NCBI RefSeq assembly: GCF_003852705.1
Contig: NZ_REFA01000010.1
Span: 23,960 to 87,959, forward strand
Direction of reading: 5' to 3'
DNA length: 64,000 nt
Source: Amniculibacterium aquaticum
Lineage (GTDB): Bacteria; Bacteroidota; Bacteroidia; Flavobacteriales; Weeksellaceae
This document shows positions 9,280 to 18,000 of this stretch, piece after piece (positions within the stretch are counted from its first letter, which is position 1; each line of letters opens with the position of its first letter). Position numbers and translations under genes: made by a program. The notes under the pieces were generated by a model. That model made no database searches. It saw nothing but the letters and a program-made list of their open reading frames with translations, and was not told the origin of the DNA.

Positions 9280-9596
9280 GTCAAATTAAAATGACTACAA
9301 AGATAATGATATTTAAGTAGAATTGTTTAAATGTTAAAGTCTGTATCTTATGATATATTTTAGGTTGAGGAAAAGGTCGAATTGTAATGACTGTAATTGT
9401 TTTGTTTGTGTTTATAAGTATTTGTAAATTAATAATTTATGGTGTTTGGAGATTATAAAGTTGTTTTTAAAGAAATCAGAATGATAATTAAATTGAATTG
9501 AAAACTTATTAAAATTATGTTAAATAAATTTTCTATTTCAGATATTATTATAATTTTGTCGCGTTTTTAGATAAAAAATAATTTAAAGAAAGGCTA
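9280..9596. other. A+T-rich gap between divergent gpsA and the M23 gene
   Basis: 317 bases with no supportable ORF or hairpin. A good -7 match TAATTTTG at 9551-9558 lies 39 bases before the M23 start. The leftward gpsA promoter must also lie here, but I cannot place it confidently. Confidence 0.5.
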
Positions 9597-10457
9597 ATGA
9601 AAAGAATTTTGGTAAAAGTTAGAAAACCTAAAAATGCAACCTTGTTGTTAGGAATTTTTCTATCTGTAATCATCGGTCAGGCACTGTTAATTGGGAAATT
9701 ATTTGCAGAAAGAGACAATAAAAATTATGAAGTGAATTTGGTGAAAATCAATACAAAAAAAGACAGTATCGATTATTCCAAAATGAAAACAGACCTTCAT
9801 TTAATCAACAATACGGTGCGATCTCTTCGTTCATTTTTAGCTTCTAAAAACATTGTAGATGCAAAAGTAGAGCAGTTGGCACAAGATAGTTTGGATAATT
9901 CTGTATATCTGGCCAAGCAAAGCAACAGATACAGCCAGTTTTTGGTGGACTTACAGAACAAACTTATGCAAGTGCCTTTGGGTGCACCAACGGACGGCAG
10001 GGTTTCTTCTAATTTCGGGAAGAGGGTTAATCCCATTCCTTTCAAAACCGTTTTAGCAACCGTTGGGACTCCGGTGACCAACTCGAATACGAGTAAAAGC
10101 GATAGCGCCATGACCAAAAAAGGAAGTGAAAAACCGGCGGTTCAGATGCAATTTCACAAAGGGATGGATTTTGCTGTGCCTTTTGGGAGTGATGTAAAAT
10201 GTACCGCTGCAGGAAAAGTGGTGTTCTCCGGAACTAAAGGTGGGTACGGAAAATGTGTGATAGTCTCTCATGGAAATGGTTTAGCGACGCTCTACGGACA
10301 TTTGTCTGAATTGTTGGTGCAAACCAACGATGAGGTAGAGGTAGGAACAGTTGTTGCAAAATCCGGAAATAGCGGACGATCTACAGGACCTCATTTGCAT
10401 TATGAAGTGCATAAAAACGGAACTCCAATCAATCCAAAATTGTTTTTGAATTTATAA
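9597..10457 (+). CDS. M23 (LytM-type) peptidoglycan endopeptidase
   Basis: An N-terminal membrane anchor (about residues 16-33), a short coiled segment and a linker lead into a C-terminal M23 domain (about residues 185-286). The zinc ligands are intact: HKGMDFAVP supplies His and Asp, and GPHLHYEVHKNG supplies the HLH motif. YGHLSELLV and GNSGRSTGPHLHYE are typical LytM strands. It should cleave peptide crosslinks in the periplasm. Flanked by its own promoter and a weak terminator, so probably monocistronic. Confidence 0.92.
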   Translation: MKRILVKVRKPKNATLLLGIFLSVIIGQALLIGKLFAERDNKNYEVNLVKINTKKDSIDYSKMKTDLHLINNTVRSLRSFLASKNIVDAKVEQLAQDSLDNSVYLAKQSNRYSQFLVDLQNKLMQVPLGAPTDGRVSSNFGKRVNPIPFKTVLATVGTPVTNSNTSKSDSAMTKKGSEKPAVQMQFHKGMDFAVPFGSDVKCTAAGKVVFSGTKGGYGKCVIVSHGNGLATLYGHLSELLVQTNDEVEVGTVVAKSGNSGRSTGPHLHYEVHKNGTPINPKLFLNL

Positions 10458-10477
10458 ACGATTAAAAGATCTTTAAA

Positions 10478-10513
10478 GAAAGTACTTGGCATCCTTTGTT
10501 AGGTACTTTTTTT
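10478..10513 (+). terminator. Probable weak terminator after the M23 gene
   Basis: A seven-base-pair stem AAAGTAC/GTACTTT with a long loop and a following T-run. Confidence 0.5.
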
Positions 10514-10650
10514 ATTAAATTTTTAAAAGGATCAGGTGTTTTTAAGGAAGTTCTTTGCTGTGTTTCATGAATTTTGAAGCAGAAAGTTTTTGTTTTCTTA
10601 ATTTTTTTAAGAGATTAAAAATTTTATCATAAAGGTTGTAACAAAATGGT

Positions 10651-10658
10651 TATTTTTG
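10651..10658 (+). promoter_or_regulatory. -7 element of the M16 peptidase operon
   Basis: TATTTTTG matches TAnnTTTG 30 bases before the start at 10689. No well-spaced -33 element is evident. Confidence 0.5.
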
Positions 10659-10688
10659 ACACTTATTGTTAAAATTAATTTAGTCTAT

Positions 10689-12002
10689 ATGAAAAAAAGA
10701 TTTCTATCTGCAGCAGCAGTGGCATTTTTCGGAATGATGCTCAATGCGCAGCAAATCAAATTCGAAGAGTACGACTTGCCAAATGGGCTTCATGTAATTC
10801 TTCATCAAGATAATTCAGCTCCGGTGGTAACTACCGGCGTAATGTACCATGTAGGTGCAAAAGATGAAGCAAAAGGAAGAACCGGTTTTGCACACTTCTT
10901 CGAGCATTTGCTTTTCGAAGGTACTCCTAACATCAAAAGGGGAGAATGGTTTAAGATTGTTTCGTCCAACGGAGGGTCCAACAATGCCAATACGACTAAC
11001 GATAGAACTTATTACTTTGAAACTTTCCCGTCCAATAACCAACAATTGGGTCTGTGGATGGAAGCCGAAAGAATGAGACACGGAATTGTAAACCAAGTGG
11101 GTGTAGATACCCAAAGAGAAGTGGTGAAAGAAGAGAAAAGATTGAGAATGGACAACCAACCTTACGGTAATCTTCTGAACTCTATTTTGGCAAACTTGTT
11201 CACCAACAGTCAGTATAGCTGGCCAACTATCGGGTCTATGGAGGATCTGAATGCGGCTAAGTTAGAAGAATTCCAAGCGTTCTACAAAAAATACTACATC
11301 CCGAACAACGCAACTTTGGTTGTTGCCGGAGATATCAAGCCTGAGCAAACAAAAAAATGGATTCAGGAGTATTACGGTTCTATTCCAAAAGGAGTAAAAT
11401 CTACATTTACTTACATCCAAGATGCGCCAATTACCAAAGAAAAAGAAGTGACGGTTACGGATCCTAACATCCAATTGCCGGCTTATATTTTTGCGTACAG
11501 AATACCGGGCAACACCACCAGAGATTCTAAAGCTTTAGACATGCTTTCTGCGTATTTAAGCGGTGGTAAATCTTCTGTTTTGTTCAAAAAATTAGTAGAT
11601 CAGGACAAGAAAGCGTTGCAAGTAGCAGCTCCAAGTATTGGTTTTGAAAAAGAAGGAGTATTTGCATTCTTCGCAATTCCAATGGGTACTACGCCAAAAG
11701 CAGATTTGCAAAAAGACATCGATGTTGAGGTGAAAAAAGTTCAAACCGATCTAATTTCTGAAGAAGACTATCAAAAACTTCAAAACCAGTTCGAAAATCA
11801 GTTTGTAAATGCCAATTCATCCATCCAAGGTATTGCCGATAACTTGGCAACCAATCATGTGTTGATGGGAGATACCAACTTGATCAATAAAGGAATTGAT
11901 ATCTATAGAGGAATTACCAGAGAAGATATTCGTGAGGTAGCTAAAAAATACCTGAATCCGAACCAGAGAGTAATCATCAATTATGTTCCTGAAAAAAAAT
12001 AA
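10689..12002 (+). CDS. M16 family zinc peptidase, catalytic (HxxEH intact)
   Basis: The start at 10689 (MKKRFLSAAA) is preferred over an in-frame upstream ATG because it opens a typical signal peptide ending LNAQQ. The inverzincin motif HFFEH is at residues 69-73, and the distal Glu lies in REVVKEEKRLR. This is a single M16 unit pair of 437 residues, typical of the pitrilysin-like peptidases of Bacteroidota that act in the periplasm or at the outer membrane. The next gene, seven bases downstream, encodes an M16 protein without the catalytic motif, so the two probably form a heterodimer. Confidence 0.92.
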   Translation: MKKRFLSAAAVAFFGMMLNAQQIKFEEYDLPNGLHVILHQDNSAPVVTTGVMYHVGAKDEAKGRTGFAHFFEHLLFEGTPNIKRGEWFKIVSSNGGSNNANTTNDRTYYFETFPSNNQQLGLWMEAERMRHGIVNQVGVDTQREVVKEEKRLRMDNQPYGNLLNSILANLFTNSQYSWPTIGSMEDLNAAKLEEFQAFYKKYYIPNNATLVVAGDIKPEQTKKWIQEYYGSIPKGVKSTFTYIQDAPITKEKEVTVTDPNIQLPAYIFAYRIPGNTTRDSKALDMLSAYLSGGKSSVLFKKLVDQDKKALQVAAPSIGFEKEGVFAFFAIPMGTTPKADLQKDIDVEVKKVQTDLISEEDYQKLQNQFENQFVNANSSIQGIADNLATNHVLMGDTNLINKGIDIYRGITREDIREVAKKYLNPNQRVIINYVPEKK

Positions 12003-12009
12003 TTAAACA

Positions 12010-14031
12010 ATGAAAAAGCAATTATCATATATCGCGGCAGCATTTTTACTTTCAGGAATGCTTACTGCACAAAAAATTGACATCAACAAAATGCCCGTTG
12101 CTGGTCCAACTCCAGTAATCAACATTGCAAAGCCTAAATCCTTCCAACTGAACAACGGACTAACCGTAATGATTGTGGAAAATCATAAATTACCAAGAGT
12201 AAACATGAGTCTTTCCATGGACAGACCTCCAATCTACGAAGGTGCCGTTGCTGGTGTTGCCGATGTAATGTCCGATCAGTTTGAAAACGGAACCATGAAC
12301 ATGTCCAAAGACGAATTCAACAAAAAAGTGGATTTCTTAGGAGCAAGCTTAGGGTTCTCTTCTTCCGGTGCTAGCGCCAATACTCTGTCCAAATATTTCC
12401 CACAAGTTTTGAGCTTAATGTCCGATGCTGTGGTGAATCCGAAATTTTCTGCAGAAGAAATTAAAACTTCTAAAGAAAGAATGATAGAAGGTCTGAAATC
12501 TGAAGAGAAAAACGCTTCGTCTATCGCAAGTAGAGTTTCAAATGCATTAACCTACGGTAAAAATACTTCTAGAGGTGAGTTCGTTACAGAAGCGAGCATC
12601 AACAAAATTGGCTTGAAGGATGTTCAGGATTTCTACAATAAATACTATGCTCCGGACAATGCTTATTTGGTAATCGTGGGCGATGTGACTATGGATCAGG
12701 TGAAACCCATGATTGAAAAAGCATTCGGAGGTTGGAAAAAATCCAATACGGTATTCCCTAAGTTGGAGCCGGCATCCAATGTAGCAACTACAGAAATTGA
12801 TGTGGTAGATGTTCCTACGGCAGTACAGTCTGTAATTTCCATCAACAACCTGAACAATTTGAAAGTGGGAACTCCTTTGTATTTCCCATCCATGATTGCC
12901 AATTACATCCTTGGTGGTGGTGGCGAAGCTAGATTGTTCATGAATCTGAGAGAGAAAAATGCCTTTACCTATGGTGCATATTCTTCCATGAGTCCAGGGA
13001 AATATTCTTCCGAATTCTCGGCTGAGTCTAGCGTGAGAAATGAAGTAACTGATAAAGCAGTGGTTGAATTCATGAAAGAATTAAACGGAATCTCTACCGT
13101 GAAGCCTGAAGAATTGGCAAATGCAAAAGCAAAATTGAAAGGAGATTTTATCCGTTCTATGGAAAGCCCGGGGACCATCGCACGATTTGCTTTGAACCAA
13201 AAAGTTCAAAACCTTCCGGATTCTTTCTATGCCGATTACCTAAAGTCTATTGATGCTGTTACAGCAGCCGATGTAACCAAAGCCGTAAAAGCAAATATTT
13301 TACCTAACCAAAGTAGAATTTTTATCGCTGGTAAAGCTTCTCAAATTACCGAAGGTTTGGAAAAACTTGGATATCCTGTGAAATTCTTCGATAGCCAAGC
13401 CAATCCTGTTGCAAAACCACAAGCTCAAAAAGTAGATGCGAGCGTTTCTGTTGCTTCGGTTATGGACAAATATATCACTGCAATCGGTGGGAAAGAGGCA
13501 CTTGCTAAGATTAATTCCCTTACAACCAATGCTTCTGCAACCGTACAAGGTATGGCTTTGGAACTGAAAGAAATTAAAGCAAAAGGCGGAAAAATCAACC
13601 AATCGTTAAGCATGATGGGACAAACCATGCAAAAAATGGTTTTTGATGGTAAGGACGGTAGAATGGAAGCTCAAGGTCAGAAAATGCCAATCCCAGCACA
13701 AAAGAAAGAAGAGTTGTTGAAGAGTTCAGAGATTTTCCCGGAATTGACTTTGGCTAAAGCAGCTGATGTTAAATTGGGTGGAATCGAAAAGTTCAATAAC
13801 GAAGATTGCTATGCCGTTAAGGAAGGGGGTTCTGTTTCGTATTATTCTGTAAAAACCGGATTGAAAACCGGAGAGACTGGAGACGGAGCAACGACCAATT
13901 TCTCAGATTATAAAGAGGTTTCCGGAGTTAAATTGCCATTTACGATGACTCAATCAATGGGTGGACAAGATTTCGAATTCAAAGTAAAATCGTATGAATT
14001 GAATAAGGCTACAGATGCCGATTTCAAATAA
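12010..14031 (+). CDS. Non-catalytic M16 partner with C-terminal lipoprotein-sorting-like domain
   Basis: A signal peptide (ending LTAQK) precedes an M16 core at about residues 40-465. Where catalytic members have HxxEH this protein has GVADVMSDQFENG (about 82-94), so it cannot bind zinc in the normal way. Residues 485-673 form an extra domain (ASVMDKYITAIGGKEALAKINS... to EFKVKSYELNKATDADFK). It resembles the outer-membrane lipoprotein-sorting/DUF4412-like repeats of Bacteroidota. The model is mitochondrial processing peptidase, in which one subunit is catalytic and the other presents the glycine-rich substrate loop (NYILGGGGEARLFMNLREKN here). A terminator follows. Confidence 0.88.
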   Translation: MKKQLSYIAAAFLLSGMLTAQKIDINKMPVAGPTPVINIAKPKSFQLNNGLTVMIVENHKLPRVNMSLSMDRPPIYEGAVAGVADVMSDQFENGTMNMSKDEFNKKVDFLGASLGFSSSGASANTLSKYFPQVLSLMSDAVVNPKFSAEEIKTSKERMIEGLKSEEKNASSIASRVSNALTYGKNTSRGEFVTEASINKIGLKDVQDFYNKYYAPDNAYLVIVGDVTMDQVKPMIEKAFGGWKKSNTVFPKLEPASNVATTEIDVVDVPTAVQSVISINNLNNLKVGTPLYFPSMIANYILGGGGEARLFMNLREKNAFTYGAYSSMSPGKYSSEFSAESSVRNEVTDKAVVEFMKELNGISTVKPEELANAKAKLKGDFIRSMESPGTIARFALNQKVQNLPDSFYADYLKSIDAVTAADVTKAVKANILPNQSRIFIAGKASQITEGLEKLGYPVKFFDSQANPVAKPQAQKVDASVSVASVMDKYITAIGGKEALAKINSLTTNASATVQGMALELKEIKAKGGKINQSLSMMGQTMQKMVFDGKDGRMEAQGQKMPIPAQKKEELLKSSEIFPELTLAKAADVKLGGIEKFNNEDCYAVKEGGSVSYYSVKTGLKTGETGDGATTNFSDYKEVSGVKLPFTMTQSMGGQDFEFKVKSYELNKATDADFK

Positions 14032-14056
14032 TTGTTCACTTATTTTTACTTATAGT

Positions 14057-14085
14057 ATGCCATGGATTTTTTCATGGCATTTTTT
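14057..14085 (+). terminator. Terminator after the M16 pair
   Basis: Stem ATGCCATG (14057-14064) with CATGGCAT (14073-14080), then a T-run. Confidence 0.85.
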
Positions 14086-14173
14086 ATATCACATTCTTTC
14101 GTGTAATCGTATTTTCATACTTATAAATGCAGTAAATTTGTTGTTTTAAATTTTTAAAGTTTCATTTTCAATT

Positions 14174-15832
14174 ATGAAATATTTGTTTTACGCTCTACTA
14201 TCCGCACTGTTGTTTTCCATATCATGGCCTGTTTACGGGATTCCCTTTTTTATATTTTTCGCATTGGTTCCTTTGATGCTATTAGAGCATGAGGTAGCGA
14301 AGTTTTCAAAAATTAAGAAAAAGTCATGGGCGATTTTTGGCTATTCGTATTTAACATTTTTTATTTGGAATGTCATAACTACAGGTTGGTTGTACGGATC
14401 CAAAAACCCAGACGGTAGTCATTCCATTATGGCGGTGGCTTTTCCGGTAATTGTCAATTCTCTTTTGTATGCTTTAATTTTTATTGCATATCACAAATTC
14501 AAAAATTTTTTAGGAACCTATTGGGGCTTTGCATTTTTAATTTCCATTTGGATGAGTTTCGAAAAGTTTCACCTAACATGGGAGCTTTCCTGGCCTTGGC
14601 TCAATTTAGGTAATGCCTTTTCAGAATACCCCAAACTAATACAATGGTACGATACGCTTGGCGCAACAGGAGGGAGTTTGTGGGTATTGGTGGTCAATGT
14701 ATTTGTCTATTTTTCTTTTAGAACTTGGCAGGCAGGTAGGAAAAGAGCAGTGTTGATAAAGAATATAGTCGTTCTTTTGGTGATGATTCTCTTTCCCATG
14801 GCGCTTTCGTATTCCAAATACCAGTCGTTTGATGAAAAACCTCTCGCAGAGATTTCTGTCCTAATGTTGCAGCCCGATTTGGATCCGTACAATGAAAAAT
14901 ATGCCAAAGACAGTCTTCTAATTTTGGATGAACTTTTACAATTGGCAAACGATAACGCAAAAGGGAAAATAGATTTTTTTATTGCACCCGAAACGGCAAT
15001 ACCGGGAAGCGGTTCTATCTCCGAAACGGGTTTTGAGCAAAGCATATTGTTGAATAAGGTCAAAGAATTTTTAGTAAAACATCCTCAGTCGGTCTTCGAA
15101 ACCGGAATTTCTTCGCATCGTTTTTTTAGACCTGGACAGCCTGCTCCAAAAGAAGCCTATCCGTTGCAGGATGGAGTGAGTGTTGTGAGTTACAATTCAG
15201 CTGTTCAGCTTGTTCCGAATCAGAAAGTTGAGGTCTATCACAAAGGGAAATTGGTGCCGGGTGTGGAAATTTTCCCATACATGTCCGTTCTCAAACCCCT
15301 TCTTGGTGATGCAATGATCAATCTGGGAGGTGCCGTGGTGTCCCTGGGTTGGGACAAGGAGAGGAAAGTTTTTTCTAACCCCTACAACAAAGGAAAGATG
15401 GCACCAATTATTTGTTATGAAAGTATTTATGGTGAATTTGTAACCGATTATGTCCGTAATGGAGCAAATTTCTTAGGAATTATGACCAACGATTCTTGGT
15501 GGGGTGTTAGTCAGGGACACAAGCAATTGTTGTCGTATGCTCGACTTCGAGCTATAGAGACTCGTAGGGAGGTTGCAAGAGCTGCCAATAGTGGAATTTC
15601 GGCTCATATCGATGCAAGAGGAGAGATGGTTGCGGATACTTTTTACGACGATAAAACTGTGCTTCCGGCAAAAATAAAATTGTACGAAGGGCAGACCATC
15701 TATGTGAGAAGCGGTGATCTTCTGTCCAGAATTTGTATTTACACTTTTGGTTTTCTCATTTTTTACGGTTTGGTACAATGGATACAAGAGAAAACCAAAA
15801 AAGAAAGAAAAAAAATAGTAATCAAACGCTAA
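14174..15832 (+). CDS. lnt: Apolipoprotein N-acyltransferase
   Basis: A 552-residue inner-membrane enzyme that adds the third acyl chain to the lipoprotein N-terminal cysteine. The first 215 residues form six or so membrane helices. The periplasmic nitrilase-like domain shows the catalytic Glu in IAPETAIPGS, the Lys in YHKGKLVPGVE and the nucleophile Cys in IICYESIYGE. Also conserved are NDSWWGVSQGHKQ and RREVARAANSG. A last membrane helix and a basic tail (KERKKIVIKR) close the protein. Confidence 0.95.
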   Translation: MKYLFYALLSALLFSISWPVYGIPFFIFFALVPLMLLEHEVAKFSKIKKKSWAIFGYSYLTFFIWNVITTGWLYGSKNPDGSHSIMAVAFPVIVNSLLYALIFIAYHKFKNFLGTYWGFAFLISIWMSFEKFHLTWELSWPWLNLGNAFSEYPKLIQWYDTLGATGGSLWVLVVNVFVYFSFRTWQAGRKRAVLIKNIVVLLVMILFPMALSYSKYQSFDEKPLAEISVLMLQPDLDPYNEKYAKDSLLILDELLQLANDNAKGKIDFFIAPETAIPGSGSISETGFEQSILLNKVKEFLVKHPQSVFETGISSHRFFRPGQPAPKEAYPLQDGVSVVSYNSAVQLVPNQKVEVYHKGKLVPGVEIFPYMSVLKPLLGDAMINLGGAVVSLGWDKERKVFSNPYNKGKMAPIICYESIYGEFVTDYVRNGANFLGIMTNDSWWGVSQGHKQLLSYARLRAIETRREVARAANSGISAHIDARGEMVADTFYDDKTVLPAKIKLYEGQTIYVRSGDLLSRICIYTFGFLIFYGLVQWIQEKTKKERKKIVIKR

Positions 15833-15889
15833 CTGATGCAGAGTGAAAGCAATTCGTTTGAACTATTTTAAGATGATTTTTGAAAAAAG

Positions 15890-15920
15890 TTGTCAAACTG
15901 AAAAAAAAAACATAATTTTG
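15890..15920 (+). promoter_or_regulatory. Promoter of the rpmB operon
   Basis: TTG at 15890-15892, a 20-base spacer, then TAATTTTG at 15913-15920. This is a good match to the Bacteroidota -33/-7 arrangement, 42 bases before rpmB. Confidence 0.72.
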
Positions 15921-15961
15921 CACACTCAAATATTTAAGTAGAAATATAAGAACATCGAGAT

Positions 15962-16198
15962 ATGTCAAGAATTTGTCAAATTACAGGAAAGCGTGCCATG
16001 GTAGGAAACCATGTGTCGCACGCAAACAACAAGACGAAGCGTCGTTTTGAAATTAACTTATTGGAGAAAAAATTCTTTCTTCCAGAGCAAGGGACAAGCA
16101 TTACCCTAAAGGTATCTGCACACGGGTTGAGAATCATCAACAAAGTTGGTATTGAAGAAGCTTTGGAAAGAGCTGTAAGAAACGGTTTCATTAAATAA
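15962..16198 (+). CDS. rpmB: 50S ribosomal protein L28
   Basis: 78 residues beginning [28 protein letters not shown], the classical bL28 opening, with a basic core contacting 23S rRNA. First gene of an L28-L33-DUF4295 transcript; L33 follows after 11 bases. Confidence 0.98.
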   Translation: MSRICQITGKRAMVGNHVSHANNKTKRRFEINLLEKKFFLPEQGTSITLKVSAHGLRIINKVGIEEALERAVRNGFIK

Positions 16199-16209
16199 AT
16201 TTATTCAAA

Positions 16210-16398
16210 ATGGCAAAGAAAAGTAAAGGAAATAGAGTGCAAGTTATCCTTGAGTGTACAGAGCACAAAGAAAGCGGAATGCCTGGAATGAGCAGATATA
16301 TTACCGTTAAAAACAAAAAAAATACAACGGAAAGAATGGAGTTGAAAAAATACAACCCGGTTCTTAAAAAGTATACAGTTCATAAAGAAATTAAGTAA
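16210..16398 (+). CDS. rpmG: 50S ribosomal protein L33
   Basis: 62 residues, [19 protein letters not shown]..., the standard bL33 fold without the paired zinc cysteines (a C-minus form). It lies between rpmB and the DUF4295 gene. Confidence 0.97.
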   Translation: MAKKSKGNRVQVILECTEHKESGMPGMSRYITVKNKKNTTERMELKKYNPVLKKYTVHKEIK

Positions 16399-16420
16399 TA
16401 ATATATAAAGATATTTTACA

Positions 16421-16573
16421 ATGGCAAAAAAAGTAGTAGCAACGCTACAATCTGGGCAGTCTAAAAAGATGACCAAAGTAGTGAAAATGGTAAAGTCTCC
16501 TAAAACTGGAGCTTATGTTTTCGAAGAGAAAGTAATGAGCGCTGATGAAGTTGATGCTTATTTGAAAAAATAA
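16421..16573 (+). CDS. DUF4295 family small basic protein
   Basis: A 50-residue ORF read directly from the sequence: it begins MAKKVVATLQSGQSKKMTKV and ends ADEVDAYLKK. It matches DUF4295, a short lysine-rich family found almost only in Bacteroidota, regularly placed between rpmG and ftsY as here. The location suggests a ribosome-associated role, but none is established. A terminator follows 27 bases later. Confidence 0.93.
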   Translation: MAKKVVATLQSGQSKKMTKVVKMVKSPKTGAYVFEEKVMSADEVDAYLKK

Positions 16574-16600
16574 GCTCTTCATGAGTGAATGATATTAAAA

Positions 16601-16627
16601 CTATCCAATTATTTGGATAGTTTTTTT
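16601..16627 (+). terminator. Terminator of the rpmB-rpmG-DUF4295 transcript
   Basis: Stem CTATCCAA/TTGGATAG with loop TTAT, followed by seven T. Confidence 0.92.
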
Positions 16628-16629
16628 GT

Positions 16630-16637
16630 TATCTTTG
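16630..16637 (+). promoter_or_regulatory. -7 element of ftsY
   Basis: TATCTTTG immediately after the terminator and 32 bases before ftsY. A TTTG inside the terminator stem lies 14 bases upstream, shorter than usual. Confidence 0.5.
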
Positions 16638-16669
16638 TATAATTTGTAATTTCAAAATAGAAGCGCACT

Positions 16670-17623
16670 ATGTCATGGTTCAAAAAAATATTCAATAAAG
16701 AAGAAAAACAATCCCTAGATCAAGGTCTCGAGAAATCCAGTCAAGGTTTTTTTGAAAAAATGACCAAAGCAGTTGTCGGTAAAAGCAAGGTCGATGATGA
16801 GGTTTTGGATGATTTGGAAGAAATTCTTATCGCTTCCGATGTGGGAGCTTCTACAACCATTAAAATTATTGAAAGAATTGAACAAAGAGTCGCCAGAGAC
16901 AAATTTGTGAGTACCTCCGAGCTGGATAGAATCCTAAGGGAGGAAATCGCTGCGCTTTTGTTAGAAAATCCACATGCATCATCTGGGAATATAGATGCTT
17001 CCAAAAAACCGTATGTCATCATGGTTGTAGGGGTAAACGGTGTTGGTAAGACCACCACGATTGGTAAATTGGCTCATCAATTTAAGTCCGAAGGTAAAAA
17101 AGTTGTGCTGGGTGCTGCGGATACTTTTAGGGCAGCAGCGGTTGACCAACTTGTGATCTGGAGCGAAAGGGTTGGAGTTTCTATTGTGAAACAAGATATG
17201 GGAAGCGATCCGGCTTCTGTGGCTTTTGATACGGTACAAAGTGCGGTAGCTCAGCAAGCAGATGTGGTCATAATAGACACTGCGGGTCGTTTGCACAATA
17301 AAGTGAATTTGATGAATGAGCTTTCTAAAATAAAAAGGGTAATGCAAAAAGTAATTCCCGATGCTCCACATGAAATTTTATTGGTATTGGACGGTTCTAC
17401 GGGTCAAAATGCTTTTGAACAAGCAAAACAATTTACCGCAGTTACTGAAGTAAATGCCTTGGCGGTTACCAAATTGGACGGGACGGCAAAAGGAGGTGTG
17501 GTGATTGGTATTTCCGACCAGTTCCAAATCCCGGTGAAATATATCGGTGTAGGCGAAAAGATGCAAGATCTTCAACTTTTTAACGGTGAAGAATTTGTGG
17601 ATTCTTTCTTTAGAAAAAAATAA
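16670..17623 (+). CDS. ftsY: Signal recognition particle receptor FtsY
   Basis: A 317-residue SRP-type GTPase that docks ribosome-nascent chain complexes to the membrane. The N domain is followed by the G domain with GVNGVGKTTTIGKLA (P-loop), DTFRAAAVDQL, DTAGRLHNK and TKLDGTAKGG. The acidic A domain of enterobacterial FtsY is absent; the protein starts almost directly with the N domain, as is usual in this phylum. Confidence 0.97.
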   Translation: MSWFKKIFNKEEKQSLDQGLEKSSQGFFEKMTKAVVGKSKVDDEVLDDLEEILIASDVGASTTIKIIERIEQRVARDKFVSTSELDRILREEIAALLLENPHASSGNIDASKKPYVIMVVGVNGVGKTTTIGKLAHQFKSEGKKVVLGAADTFRAAAVDQLVIWSERVGVSIVKQDMGSDPASVAFDTVQSAVAQQADVVIIDTAGRLHNKVNLMNELSKIKRVMQKVIPDAPHEILLVLDGSTGQNAFEQAKQFTAVTEVNALAVTKLDGTAKGGVVIGISDQFQIPVKYIGVGEKMQDLQLFNGEEFVDSFFRKK

Positions 17624-17661
17624 GTATCAATAAAATTTACCGTGTTTTTGTGAAATTTGTA

Positions 17662-17669
17662 TATATTTG
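17662..17669 (+). promoter_or_regulatory. -7 element of the YeaQ-type gene
   Basis: TATATTTG, 26 bases before the start at 17696. Confidence 0.45.
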
Positions 17670-17695
17670 ATTGTTTAATCAAAAAAATACAAATT

Positions 17696-17962
17696 ATGTG
17701 GACAATTATTTTATGGATTGTTTTTGGGATAGTCGTAGGTGCTATTGCGAAAATGATTATGCCTGGTAAACAGGAAATGGGCTGGCTAATGACCAGTGCT
17801 CTAGGAATTGTTGGTGCTTTTGTTGGTGGTTTTGCTGCCGATACATTTTTTGGAGGTGGCGGTGCAACCGATGCAGATATGTTCCATTTCTGGCCTCTGG
17901 TTTTTTCGGTTCTTGGTGCTTTAGTTGTACTTTGGATTTATGGGAAAATAGTAAAGAAATAA
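17696..17962 (+). CDS. GlsB/YeaQ/YmgE family (transglycosylase-associated) membrane protein
   Basis: The start at 17696 (MWTIILWIVFG) is chosen over an upstream in-frame ATG because a -7 element lies between them. 88 residues with three membrane segments and glycine-rich helices (GIVVGAIAKMIMPG, GALVVLWIYGKIVKK), the pattern of the small YeaQ/GlsB proteins often linked to stress. No precise function is known. It shares a bidirectional terminator with the converging sppA. Confidence 0.88.
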   Translation: MWTIILWIVFGIVVGAIAKMIMPGKQEMGWLMTSALGIVGAFVGGFAADTFFGGGGATDADMFHFWPLVFSVLGALVVLWIYGKIVKK

Positions 17963-17971
17963 TAAAAAAAC

Positions 17972-18000
17972 AAAGCTCTCGATTTCGAGAGCTTTATTTT
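17972..18000. terminator. Bidirectional terminator between the YeaQ-type gene and sppA
   Basis: Stem AAAGCTCTCG (17972-17981) with CGAGAGCTTT (17986-17995), loop ATTT, with A-run and T-run on the two sides. Confidence 0.92.
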
